Shown here in pieces: positions 17,841-27,239 of a stretch of DNA of 64,000 nucleotides. Origin of the DNA: Rhodospirillum sp. GTDB taxonomy: Bacteria; Pseudomonadota; Alphaproteobacteria; Dongiales; Dongiaceae. The stretch is from contig PNKY01000004.1 in the NCBI GenBank assembly GCA_013822765.1, forward strand, positions 310,001 through 374,000, written 5' to 3'. The number at the start of each line of letters is the position of its first letter. Position 1 is the first letter of the stretch. Both the position numbers and the translations under genes were made by a program. A model generated the notes under the pieces. That model was given only the letters and a program-made list of their open reading frames with translations. It did no database searches and was not told the origin of the DNA.

Positions 17841-18842
17841 ATGGCGCTCGATCAGAGGGTGAAGTACCGCCACCTTCAGTGCTTCCTGGAGATCGCGCGC
17901 CAGCGCAGCGTGGTCAAGGCGGCGGCTGCCTTGTCGGTCACGCAGCCGGCGGTCTCCAAGACCATCCGCGAGCTGGAGGAGCTGCTCGGTGTCGCGCTGT
18001 TCGAGCGGCGCGGCCGCGGCGTGGCGCTGACCCGGTTCGGCGAGGTGTTCCTGCGCTATGCCGGCGCCAGCGTCACGGCGCTGCGCCAGGGCATCGATTC
18101 GATCACCCAGGCGCGCACCAAGGGCGGCATGGCGATCAAGGTCGGTGCGCTGCCGACGGTCTCGACCCGGGTCATGCCGCTGGCGGTCAGTCTGTTCAAG
18201 CAGGAGAACACCGGCACGGTGGTACGGGTGGTGACCGGCGACAACTCGGTGCTGCTGTCGCAGCTGCGCACCGGCGATCTCGACCTGGTGGTCGGCCGCC
18301 TCGCCGATCCGGAGTTGATGACCGGCCTCAGCTTCGAGCATCTCTATTCGGAGCGCATTTCGTTCGTGGTGCGGCCGGACCATCCGCTGCTGCAGGAGAA
18401 GCCGTTCGAGCTGGGCCGGATCGCGCGCTACACCGTGCTGATGCCGACCGAAGGGTCGATCATCCGCCCGATGGCCGACCGCTTCCTCATCACCCACGGC
18501 ATCGCCAGCATCCCCGACCAGATCGAGACCGTGTCGATGGCGTTCGGCCGCCGCTACACGCGCATGAACGATGCGGTCTGGATCATCTCGCGCGGCGTCA
18601 TCGTCGATGACCTCGCGGATGGCGTGCTGGCGGAGCTGCCGGTGGAGACCGAGGCAACGACCGGACCGGTCGGCCTCACCACCCGGGCCGACATGCCGCC
18701 CAGCCTGGCCTCGATCATGCTGATGCAGACCATCCGGGAGGCGGCGAAGAAGCGCGAGATCACGCCAGCAGGTGCACGAGGAACAGCGCGAGACCCGGAA
18801 ACAGCAGCACCAGAACCAGCCGCACGACGTCGGCGGCGATGA
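17841..18842 (+). CDS. pcaQ: LysR-type activator of protocatechuate catabolism
   Basis: A 333-residue LTTR. N-terminal winged helix-turn-helix (about 8-67) with SVVKAAAALSVTQPAVSKTIRELEELLGVALFERRGRG, then the effector domain. Divergent from pcaD, exactly as in Agrobacterium and Sinorhizobium, where PcaQ activates pcaD in response to carboxymuconolactone. RBS CAGGGGAA precedes ATG 17841. Odd: the last 27 or so residues (ITPAGARGTARD to RRRRR) look like low-complexity read-through and lie on the opposite strand of the dctM end, giving an 83-base convergent overlap; PcaQ is normally nearer 305-310. Confidence 0.92.
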   Translation: MALDQRVKYRHLQCFLEIARQRSVVKAAAALSVTQPAVSKTIRELEELLGVALFERRGRGVALTRFGEVFLRYAGASVTALRQGIDSITQARTKGGMAIKVGALPTVSTRVMPLAVSLFKQENTGTVVRVVTGDNSVLLSQLRTGDLDLVVGRLADPELMTGLSFEHLYSERISFVVRPDHPLLQEKPFELGRIARYTVLMPTEGSIIRPMADRFLITHGIASIPDQIETVSMAFGRRYTRMNDAVWIISRGVIVDDLADGVLAELPVETEATTGPVGLTTRADMPPSLASIMLMQTIREAAKKREITPAGARGTARDPETAAPEPAARRRRR

Positions 18843-20079
18843 AGGGCAGCACGCCGCGATAAGTCTGCGCCAGCGGCACAGTCTTGGCGATGGCGCTGAT
18901 GACGAACACATTGAGCCCGATCGGCGGCGCGGTGAGCCCGATCCCCACCACGATCAGCAGCAGGATGCCGAACCAGATCGCCAGGTCGTCCGGCGGCATG
19001 CCGAAGTCCAGCGCCGAAACGATCGGGAAGAACACCGGCAGCGTCAGCAGGATCATCGCCAGCTCGTCCATCACCGCGCCCAGCAGGATGTAGAGCGCGA
19101 GGATGGCGGCCAGCACGCCGTACGGCGGCATGCCGAGCGAGGTGATGAAGTCGGCCGCCTGCATCGGCATCTGCGACAGCGCCAGGAAGGCGTTGAAAAT
19201 CTCCGATCCCATCAGGATCACGAAGATCATCGCGGTCGTGGAAGCGGTGTTGAGGATGCTGGTCTTGAGCGCGGCCCAGCCGAGCGAGCGCTGCGCCAGC
19301 CCGATGATGAGCAGGGCGACGGTGCCGACCGCCGCGCCTTCGGTCGGGCTGAACACACCACCATAGATTCCGCCCACCACCACCAAAGCGACCAGCAGGA
19401 CCGGCCATACCCCCTTGGCATGCCGCCAGCGCTCGGCGCGCGGCATCGGATCGAGGCGCGGCGCCGCGTCGGGCTTGCGGCGCGCCACCAGGAAGATGGT
19501 GACCAGATAGAACAGGGTGGCCAGCAGCCCTGGTATGAAGGCGGCCATGAACAGATGGCTGATGTTCTGCTCCACCGTGATGGCGTAGATCACCAGGATC
19601 ACCGAGGGCGGGATCAGGATGCCGAGGGTGCCGCCGACCGCGATGGTGCCGGTGGCGAAGCCCGCCTCGTATCGGTGGCGCAGCAGCTCGGGCAGGGCGG
19701 CGCGGCCGAAGGTGGCGGTGGTGGCAACCGACGAGCCGCAGATCGCACCGAACGCGGTGCAGGCGGCGATCACCGCCATGGCGAGTCCGCCGCGAACCTG
19801 GCCCATGAGGGCGGCCGCGGCGCGGAACAGCGCGCTCGACAGGCCGGATTGCTCGGCGATCGCGCCCATCAGGATGAACAGCGGGATCACCGACAGCGTG
19901 TAGCTGGCGAACAGGTTGTAGGCATTGGTCTTGAGGAACGCGAACAGCGCCGAGCCGCTCGACAGGTAGATGTAGCCAAGACAGCCGGTGACGAACATCG
20001 CGACGCCGACATGCAGGCGCAGCGCGATCAGCGCCAGCATGCCGCCGAAGCCGATGAGCGCGATCCAGGTGCCGCTCAT
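18760..20079 (-). CDS. dctM: TRAP transporter large permease, DctM type
   Basis: A 439-residue inner-membrane protein of the TRAP family, about 12 helices, which carries the Na+-coupled transport pathway. Typical blocks: FGAICGSSVATTATFGRAALPELLRHRY, GTLGILIPPSVILVIYA and VFSPTEGAAVG. ATG 20079 overlaps the dctQ stop by 4 bases; an open frame continues upstream to 20364 but is the shadow of dctQ. The 3' end overlaps pcaQ. Between pca and pob genes, and behind a PcaQ-like box, an aromatic acid is the likely cargo. Confidence 0.92.
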   Translation of the reverse strand: MSGTWIALIGFGGMLALIALRLHVGVAMFVTGCLGYIYLSSGSALFAFLKTNAYNLFASYTLSVIPLFILMGAIAEQSGLSSALFRAAAALMGQVRGGLAMAVIAACTAFGAICGSSVATTATFGRAALPELLRHRYEAGFATGTIAVGGTLGILIPPSVILVIYAITVEQNISHLFMAAFIPGLLATLFYLVTIFLVARRKPDAAPRLDPMPRAERWRHAKGVWPVLLVALVVVGGIYGGVFSPTEGAAVGTVALLIIGLAQRSLGWAALKTSILNTASTTAMIFVILMGSEIFNAFLALSQMPMQAADFITSLGMPPYGVLAAILALYILLGAVMDELAMILLTLPVFFPIVSALDFGMPPDDLAIWFGILLLIVVGIGLTAPPIGLNVFVISAIAKTVPLAQTYRGVLPFIAADVVRLVLVLLFPGLALFLVHLLA

Positions 20080-20591
20080 GCCTTGCCCCGCAACAAGCCG
20101 TGCGCGGTCGCCAGTGACACGATCGCCAGGAACCCGCAGCTGAGTGCCCCGAACGCGACCCCCGGCCAGACCGGAATGCGCAGCACCATCGAGACTTCGT
20201 GCGAGGCGAAGGTGTCCAGCGTGCCGCGCGTCAGGCAGACCGCGACGAACCCCATGGCAACCGCATAGACGACATCCCACAGCGCGTCGATGCGCCCGCG
20301 CAGGCGCGCCGGCAGGCTGGTGGTGAAGGTGTCGACGACGATGTTGCCGCGCGTCACCTGGCAATAGGGCAGGAAGGCGAAGACGGCGACCGCGGTGCCG
20401 ATCTGCGCCAGCTCGAAATCGCCCGGGATCGGCTGCGAGAACAGCCAGCGTCGGAGGACGCTGACGACGACGACTACCGCGACGGCAAGCGCAACCGCGC
20501 CGCCGAACACGGCCAGCGCCTTGGCGACCAGCGCGATCGGGCGCGGCACGCGTGGCGGCTCCGGGCTCTGGGTCGCGACGGTGTCATCCAT
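20076..20591 (-). CDS. dctQ: TRAP transporter small permease, DctQ type
   Basis: A 171-residue four-helix membrane subunit. The signature of DctQ, RRWLFSQPIPGDFELAQIGTAVAVFAFLPYCQVTRGNIVVD, is present at about 47-87. It holds DctM and receives the substrate-binding protein. Stop overlaps the dctM start; the gap to the binding-protein gene is about 70 bases. Order binding protein-Q-M is the standard TRAP order. Confidence 0.92.
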   Translation of the reverse strand: MDDTVATQSPEPPRVPRPIALVAKALAVFGGAVALAVAVVVVVSVLRRWLFSQPIPGDFELAQIGTAVAVFAFLPYCQVTRGNIVVDTFTTSLPARLRGRIDALWDVVYAVAMGFVAVCLTRGTLDTFASHEVSMVLRIPVWPGVAFGALSCGFLAIVSLATAHGLLRGKA

Positions 20592-20662
20592 GCTGGCGGC
20601 GCGTCAGGACAAGGGAGGAACCGGCGGGCCTTGGTCCCGCCGGTCCGAGAGGACGAACGCTG

Positions 20663-21712
20663 TCAGGCGCTCTCGTATTTGGCAAGCAGGCTCTTGGCAG
20701 AGTCCATGAGCGCGGGCGCGTCGATGTTCTTGCCCTTCATCTCCGCGACCCAGGCTTCAGTCACGTTCTGGGACGCCGTCATCCAGGCGGCCTTGTCGGT
20801 CTCGCTGAGGGTCAGGATGGTGTTGCCCTTGCCCTCGACCATCTTGCGGACGTCGGCGCCGGCCTGGTCCCAGACCTTGCCGGCCTCGGTGGCGAGGACC
20901 ATGCCGGTCGTCTCGTCGATCACCTTGCGCGCATCGTCCGGGAGGCCCTCGTACTTCGCCTTGTTCATGACGATGAAGAAGGTCGCCGTATAGAAGGTCG
21001 GGGTGCCCGGGATCTCGGTATGGAACTTCACCAGCTCGTGCAGCTTGATGGCCGGCACGACTTCCCACGGCACCACCGCGCCGTCGAGCACGCCCTGCGC
21101 CAGGCTTTCCGGCACTTGCGGCACCGGCATGCCGACGGCCGCCACGCCGACTGCTTTCAACGCCTCGCCCGCGAGGCGGGTCGGGAAGCGCAGCTTCTGG
21201 CCCTGCAGATCGGCCAGGGTCTCGATCTTGTTGCGGCAATGGATCACGCCGTGATCGTGCGACCAGAAGGCCAGCACCTTCACGTCCTTGGTCTCCTCGC
21301 CGAGATGCGCTTCCGCATACTCCTGCGAGGCCTGGGCATTCACGATGCCGCGCGGCGAGGCGATGAAGGGCAGCTCGAACACCTCGGTGCTCGGGAAACG
21401 ACCGGGCGTGTAGCCGGGCAGGGTCCAGACGATGTCGACGACGCCGTCCTTGGCCTGGTCGTACAGCTCCGGCGGCTTGCCGCCCAGCTGCATGGCCGGG
21501 AAGATCTGGATCTCGACCTTGCCGCCTGACAGCTCGCCGACCTTCTTGGCCCACGGATCGAGCAGCCGGGCATGCGCATTGGACTTGGGCGGCAGGAAGT
21601 GATGCAGCCTGAGCGTCACGTCCGCCGCTTTGGCCGCGCGCATGCGGAGCAGTGTCGGGGCGGCCACGGCCGCGGCGCTCATGCCGATCAGGGTGCGTCT
21701 GGACAGTCTCAT
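20663..21712 (-). CDS. dctP: TRAP substrate-binding protein, DctP type
   Basis: A 349-residue periplasmic binding protein. N-terminus MRLSRRTLIGMSAAAVAAP has a twin-arginine-like motif and a hydrophobic core, cut probably near AKA (about 29). The TRAP-typical Arg that binds the ligand carboxylate is expected in GQKLRFPTRLAGEALKAVGVAAVGMP, about residues 170-195. GGAGGAGG precedes ATG 21712. First gene of dctPQM; upstream lies the PcaQ-type box, then pobA on the same strand. Protocatechuate or 4-hydroxybenzoate is the inferred ligand. Confidence 0.92.
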   Translation of the reverse strand: MRLSRRTLIGMSAAAVAAPTLLRMRAAKAADVTLRLHHFLPPKSNAHARLLDPWAKKVGELSGGKVEIQIFPAMQLGGKPPELYDQAKDGVVDIVWTLPGYTPGRFPSTEVFELPFIASPRGIVNAQASQEYAEAHLGEETKDVKVLAFWSHDHGVIHCRNKIETLADLQGQKLRFPTRLAGEALKAVGVAAVGMPVPQVPESLAQGVLDGAVVPWEVVPAIKLHELVKFHTEIPGTPTFYTATFFIVMNKAKYEGLPDDARKVIDETTGMVLATEAGKVWDQAGADVRKMVEGKGNTILTLSETDKAAWMTASQNVTEAWVAEMKGKNIDAPALMDSAKSLLAKYESA

Positions 21713-21781
21713 GAAATCCTCCTCCCGCCATGGTGCTGGGCGTCTGTCGGCCCAGTCAGCCCTACCAGGATACTAGACGAT

Positions 21782-21820
21782 TTGGTTATGTATAATGACC
21801 AATCATGTCTCACACATAAC
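21782..21820. promoter_or_regulatory. Putative PcaQ operator upstream of TRAP operon
   Basis: TTGGTTAT (21782-21789), GTATA, ATGACCAA (21795-21802): an 8-bp inverted repeat with one mismatch and a 5-base centre. CATAAC lies at 21815. It sits 70-100 bases upstream of the dctP start. It matches the pcaD-pcaQ site in its first 14 bases and in the offset of the second element. Confidence 0.7.
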
Positions 21821-21841
21821 TGGGGACTTATGGCCCGGCGC

Positions 21842-23020
<1,179 letters not shown>

Positions 23021-23192
23021 TCACCCTTCATGCGCCGCGGCCGCAATTGTCGCCCGGCCAGGGCCCCGCGGCAATCAGGCGGTGCGCGGCGATCCATGAT
23101 TTCTGGGCCGCTCGGTATAACCGGCCGCTATTGACGCGCCCCGCCGCTGCCGCGACGATGCCGGCCCAATCCCTGCGCTCCAGGTATCAGGC

Positions 23193-24104
23193 TTGCCGTC
23201 CCAATCTCGACCCTTCCTCGTCACGACCGGACTGCTGGTGGGGGCGATCCTGTCCGGGCTGACCTGGATCCCGCTGCGCGTGATCGAGCATCACGGGGTG
23301 GCGGGGCTGTGGGTGACGTTGGCGGTCGTCGCCATCGCCGCATTGCCGCTGTTGCCGCTGTTGCTGAAGGCGCGCGGGTTGCCGCGGCGCGACCTGGTCG
23401 GCCTGTTCTGGATCGCGGCCTTCATCGGGGTCGACTACGCATTCTACACGGCGAGCCTCACCACCACGCAGGTGTCGCGCGCGATCCTGCTGTTCTACAT
23501 GGCGCCGGTATGGGGCACGCTGCTTGAGGTGTTCGTGCTGCGCCAGCCGTTGACGCTGCGCCGCGGCAGCGCGCTGGCGCTCGGCTTCGCCGGGCTCATC
23601 GCGATCTTCGGGATCGGGTTCGATCTGCAGCTTTCGCTGAACCTCGGCGATGTGCTCGCGCTGCTCTCCGGCATCCTGTGGTCGGTCGGGCTGCTGTTCG
23701 TGTTCCGCCACAGCGCGGCCGGGCCGGGCATCCAGTCCGGCGCGGTGGCGCTCGGCGCCTTGGTGGGCGGGATCGCGATCGTCGTGCTGCTGGAATCCGC
23801 GCCGGCCCCCAGCCTCGACGTGCTGGTCCAGGCGAGTCCCTGGGTCCTGGTGACCGGCCTCGGGTTCATCCTGCCGGTCTGGGTGGTCTCGATGTGGGCC
23901 GGCCGCGTCATGTCGCCGGCGCGCATGACGCTGATCTTCATGGCCGAGGTGTGCTTCGGCGTCGGCTCGGCCGCGCTCTGGGCCGATCAGCCCTTTGGCG
24001 CGCGCGAGACGATCGGCACGATCCTGGTCCTTGCCGCGGCCGCGGTCGAGCTCGGCGGCAGCCAAAGCGCTGCGCTTTCGCCGGAGGGAGCGTCCCGCAC
24101 ATGA
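23193..24104 (+). CDS. DMT/EamA-family transporter
   Basis: A 303-residue integral membrane protein with ten hydrophobic helices in two EamA repeats (about 8-140 and 155-295). Conserved patterns include DYAFYTASLTTTQVSRAILLFYMAPVWGTLLE, typical of the drug/metabolite transporter superfamily. The only in-frame start before the first helix is TTG at 23193. The next gene starts inside its stop (ATGA), so they are coupled. Cargo is unknown; amino acid or aromatic efflux are family possibilities. Confidence 0.82.
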   Translation: MPSQSRPFLVTTGLLVGAILSGLTWIPLRVIEHHGVAGLWVTLAVVAIAALPLLPLLLKARGLPRRDLVGLFWIAAFIGVDYAFYTASLTTTQVSRAILLFYMAPVWGTLLEVFVLRQPLTLRRGSALALGFAGLIAIFGIGFDLQLSLNLGDVLALLSGILWSVGLLFVFRHSAAGPGIQSGAVALGALVGGIAIVVLLESAPAPSLDVLVQASPWVLVTGLGFILPVWVVSMWAGRVMSPARMTLIFMAEVCFGVGSAALWADQPFGARETIGTILVLAAAAVELGGSQSAALSPEGASRT

Positions 24105-25402
24105 CCATCGATCTCGACCTTGCCGCCATCCAGAATTTCGCGATCGCGATCCTGATCGGCGCGCTGATCGGCATCGAGCGCGAGAAGCGGCGCGAGACCG
24201 AGACCACCATCGGCGGCATCCGCACCTTCGTGCTGATGGCGATGGTCGGGGCAGTCGGCGGTTTCCTGTCGTCGGAGTTCGAGAGCGTCTGGCCGCTGCT
24301 GGTGGTCGTGATCGTGGCGGGGATCACCGTGGTGGCCGGCTTCCTGATGGACGCGGAGGAGCGCAAAGGGCCGGTCGGACTCATCACCGAAATGGCGGCG
24401 ATCGCGGTGACTCTGCTGGCCGGTCTGACAACGCTGGATCACGCGACGCTGGCGGTGCCCCTTGCGGTCATCGTCGCCGCGCTGCTGGCCTACAAGCAGC
24501 CGCTGCATGGCTTGATCGACAAGATCGGCTGGGATGACCTGTTCGCCGGCCTCAGGCTGCTGATCGCCAGTTTCATTGTCCTGCCGCTGCTGCCGGACCA
24601 GACCATCGATCCGTGGGACGCGCTCAATCCCCGCAAGCTCTGGCTGCTGGTGATCATGATCTCCGGCCTGTCGATGATCGGATACGTGGCGACCCGCTGG
24701 CTAGGCCCGGGTCGCGGCACCGTTATCACCGGCCTGACCGGCGGCTTGGTTTCCTCGACCGCGGCGACGCTCGCCTTCTCGCGCCAGAGCAAGGAGAGCG
24801 ACAGCGCGCAGGCGGCGCAGATGCTGGCGATCGGGACCTTGATTGCCTGGGCGGTGATGTTCTTCCGCGTGATGGTGATCTCGTTCGCGGTCTATCCCGC
24901 GCTGCTTCGCGATCTCGCGGTGCCGATGACGGCGATGGGGCTGGCGTGCCTCGCGAGCGCCGGTGTCCTGCTGTGGCGGGGACGCGCCGACGCCACTCGC
25001 AGCAAGCCGGGAGAGATCACGGTCAGCACGCCCTTTACGCTGACGCAGGCGGCGAAGTTCGGGCTGCTCTTTGCGGTCGTTTTGCTGGTTGTCAAGATCG
25101 TCGGCGATCTGGATCTGCCGGGAGGACTCTATGTCGTGGCGGCGTTGGCGGGCTTGACCGACGTCGATGCCATCAGCTTGTCGATGGCGCAGCATGCACG
25201 CGGCGGCGCGGTTCTGGTCGCCACCATCGCGATCGTCATCGCGGCGCTCGCCAACACTGCCGTGAAGGCCGGCATGGCGGCGTCGATCGGCAATCGCGAC
25301 TACCGGCGACTCATTCTGGTGGCGACGGGTCTTATCGTCGTTGCGGGCGCCGCCGCCATCGCGTTCGAGCTGACGCTGAGCTCGCCGCCGCCCCAAGCCT
25401 AG
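24101..25402 (+). CDS. MgtC/SapB-DUF4010 membrane protein
   Basis: A 433-residue membrane protein. The N-terminal part has the MgtC signature ILIGALIGIEREKRRETETTIGGIRTFVLMAMVGAVGGFLS (about 17-57), and the C-terminal part is the DUF4010 domain (TGLTGGLVSSTAATLAFSRQS; GLTDVDAISLSMAQHA). About 12 helices in total. Full-length MgtC-DUF4010 proteins are common in proteobacteria and of unknown role. ATG 24101 overlaps the DMT stop; the C-terminal stop shares CTAG with a convergent lipoprotein gene. Confidence 0.88.
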   Translation: MTIDLDLAAIQNFAIAILIGALIGIEREKRRETETTIGGIRTFVLMAMVGAVGGFLSSEFESVWPLLVVVIVAGITVVAGFLMDAEERKGPVGLITEMAAIAVTLLAGLTTLDHATLAVPLAVIVAALLAYKQPLHGLIDKIGWDDLFAGLRLLIASFIVLPLLPDQTIDPWDALNPRKLWLLVIMISGLSMIGYVATRWLGPGRGTVITGLTGGLVSSTAATLAFSRQSKESDSAQAAQMLAIGTLIAWAVMFFRVMVISFAVYPALLRDLAVPMTAMGLACLASAGVLLWRGRADATRSKPGEITVSTPFTLTQAAKFGLLFAVVLLVVKIVGDLDLPGGLYVVAALAGLTDVDAISLSMAQHARGGAVLVATIAIVIAALANTAVKAGMAASIGNRDYRRLILVATGLIVVAGAAAIAFELTLSSPPPQA

Positions 25403-25800
25403 ACGCGACGATAACCCTTGGACCGCATGCACGCCGCAACGGAGGTGCCGCGCGACCAGTGCAGCCCGTGGACGAAGCCGACCACGGCGCCCACACTGGC
25501 GCCGACGATCGCGCCGACGTCTGCGCCGCCGCGATGGGCGCCGGCCGCCACGCCATGGGCGGCGCCGACCAGCGCGCCGGTCAGGAATCCTTCCGCGGTG
25601 TTGGCGCCGCGCGCGGCGGTCGCCGCAGAGCGGCAGGACTCGAAGTCGGCAAGGGCGGCGGCGGAGGCGGGCGTGTCCATCGGCGGCGGTTCGTCCGACG
25701 CGCAGCCCCCAGCGATCAAGACTGGAATCAGGAGCGCAGCCAGTCTGCGGCGAACGAACGCCGCACGACGCCGCTCTGATCCGATGCCCGGAACGCGCAT
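25399..25800 (-). CDS. Small glycine-rich lipoprotein
   Basis: A 133-residue protein with an Arg-rich N-terminus, a hydrophobic stretch and lipobox LIAGGC (Cys about 33), so a likely outer-membrane lipoprotein. The mature part has a Gly/Ala-rich segment (GALVGAAHGVAAGAHRGGADVGAIVGASVGAVVG) like the glycine-zipper domains of Rcs-type and surface-antigen lipoproteins, and two cysteines (about 56 and 123). It is convergent with the MgtC-like gene, stops sharing CTAG. Function is not known. Confidence 0.75.
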   Translation of the reverse strand: MRVPGIGSERRRAAFVRRRLAALLIPVLIAGGCASDEPPPMDTPASAAALADFESCRSAATAARGANTAEGFLTGALVGAAHGVAAGAHRGGADVGAIVGASVGAVVGFVHGLHWSRGTSVAACMRSKGYRRV

Positions 25801-25864
25801 CTTCGCACCTGGCCCTCAGCCGCGAATTCGCGATCGTAGTCTAGCACGCCATTGCGGTGCCCCG

Positions 25865-26452
25865 CTATTTCTTGCGGCACTGCAGCGCCTTGTGCAGCGC
25901 CTCGGGCGTGATGCAGACGCCGATCAGGTTGGCGCGCCACAGGTCGGCGCCGGTCAGGTCCGCGCCGCGCAGGTCGGCGTTGCGGAGATCGGCATCGCTC
26001 AAGTCGGCCTCGCTCAGGTCGGCCTTGGCGAGGTTTGCGTCCTGCAGGTTCGCGCCCGCAAGACTGGCGCGCCGCAGGTTCGCCTGTTGCAGATCGCAGC
26101 CGGACAGATCGGCCTCTCTCATCTCGGCGTTGCTGAGATTGGCGTCGTGCAGGTTGAGGCCGGCGAGGTTGGCGCGGCCGAGGCTGGCGCGCTCGCCCTC
26201 CGCTTCGCCCTTGAGCCAGTTGTGATGGGCCGCGATGACGCGCAACAAGGACCGCAGCTTGGCGGAGCGCGTGGTCGCAAGCGCTTCCTTTTCCGCGCTC
26301 AGGTTGACCAGCTTGGTCCCGGCTGGCAGGCGCGGCGCGCGCAGCAGGACGCGCAGCTTGCGGCGCGCTTCCTCCTCGCTGTTGGCGTTGAGCTCGCCGC
26401 GCTCGACCGGCTCCCTCGGTGCAACCTGGAACTCGTACGCCCATATCGCCAT
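25865..26452 (-). CDS. Pentapeptide-repeat protein
   Basis: A 195-residue protein. Residues 1-80 form an unrecognised domain beginning [12 protein letters not shown]; residues about 88-180 are about 18 tandem A(D/N)LxX pentapeptides ([23 protein letters not shown]), which fold as a right-handed beta-helix. No signal peptide. DNA gyrase-protecting Qnr proteins share the fold, but most members are uncharacterised and nothing here points to quinolones. Same strand as the following GST gene, 33 bases away. Confidence 0.82.
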   Translation of the reverse strand: MAIWAYEFQVAPREPVERGELNANSEEEARRKLRVLLRAPRLPAGTKLVNLSAEKEALATTRSAKLRSLLRVIAAHHNWLKGEAEGERASLGRANLAGLNLHDANLSNAEMREADLSGCDLQQANLRRASLAGANLQDANLAKADLSEADLSDADLRNADLRGADLTGADLWRANLIGVCITPEALHKALQCRKK

Positions 26453-26485
26453 GCCGCAATTCCCCCCGCGATCAATCCGCGCTCA

Positions 26486-27121
26486 TCATATCGCTTTCTG
26501 CTCCGCCGGAAAGCGCGTCGCCACCGCCGCGGGCCGGAGCCGCATGCGCGCGAGCCACGCCGACAGCTTCGGGGCATCCTGCAGCAGCGTGCGACCGGCT
26601 GGCGAAAGATCGAGGTAGACCAGCATCGGCAGCGCCCATAGATCGGCCAGCGACAGGCGACCGCCCGCCATATAGTCGTCACCGGCGAGGTCGCTCAGCA
26701 CCGTGAGGCACTTCGCCGCGCGCGCCAACTCCTCCGCGCCAAGCCGGCCGCAGCAGTCGCGCTCCATCTCCTCGACATAGATGCCCCAGACCAAGTGCGG
26801 ATACGCGTAGTTGTCCAGGATGCGCATGATCTGCCGCATACGCGCGCGGTGTCGTGCGTCGGCCGGCAGCAATGCGCCGTTACCGAACTGCTCCACGATG
26901 TAGCCGGCAATGGCGTCGGTCTCGAACAGCCGGAAGCCGTCATGCTCGAGCGCGGGGATGCGCCCGAACGGATGGCGGTCGGCGTAGTCGGGTGGAAGGG
27001 TCTCCTTGGCGAAGATGTCGATCTCGGCCAGCTGGTATGGAACGCCGATCTCCTCCAGCACCAGGCGCACGATGCGCACATAGACGCTGTAGGACGCACC
27101 GAAGACAGTCACGCGATTCAT
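26486..27121 (-). CDS. Glutathione S-transferase
   Basis: A 211-residue cytosolic GST. N-terminal thioredoxin-like domain (1-80) with SYSVYVRIVRLVLEEIGVPYQ, the cis-proline block FGRIPALEHDG and the glutathione-binding FETDAIAGYI; C-terminal helical domain with GRLSLADLWALPML. The catalytic Ser/Tyr is in the ASYSVYVR segment. ATG 27121 is chosen because the N-terminal beta strand starts there; an open frame to 27169 adds unlike residues. Divergent from a LacI regulator. Substrate unknown. Confidence 0.85.
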   Translation of the reverse strand: MNRVTVFGASYSVYVRIVRLVLEEIGVPYQLAEIDIFAKETLPPDYADRHPFGRIPALEHDGFRLFETDAIAGYIVEQFGNGALLPADARHRARMRQIMRILDNYAYPHLVWGIYVEEMERDCCGRLGAEELARAAKCLTVLSDLAGDDYMAGGRLSLADLWALPMLVYLDLSPAGRTLLQDAPKLSAWLARMRLRPAAVATRFPAEQKAI

Positions 27122-27239
27122 GAATCGATTTCCGCCGCAAATGATTTGGAAGCATTCTACGGTTCGCAATGGAAAGGCAATCTCCGTGACAAGACCGCAT
27201 CACGGGTTTACGCTCTCATTGATTGGGGTGGGATGAGTC

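Noticed and set aside
17819..17845. tRNA-like string GATATAGCTCAGGGG before pcaQ
   Set aside because: It resembles a tRNA 5' end and D-arm, but no acceptor pairing, anticodon arm or T-arm follows; the bases are the ribosome site and start of pcaQ.
20080..20364. N-terminal extension of dctM
   Set aside because: The extra codons are antisense-free but overlap dctQ in another frame and read as Arg/His-rich noise; ATG 20079 gives the normal DctM start.
25865..26452. Qnr-type quinolone resistance
   Set aside because: Only the pentapeptide fold is shared; the N-terminal domain and repeat pattern give no link to gyrase protection.
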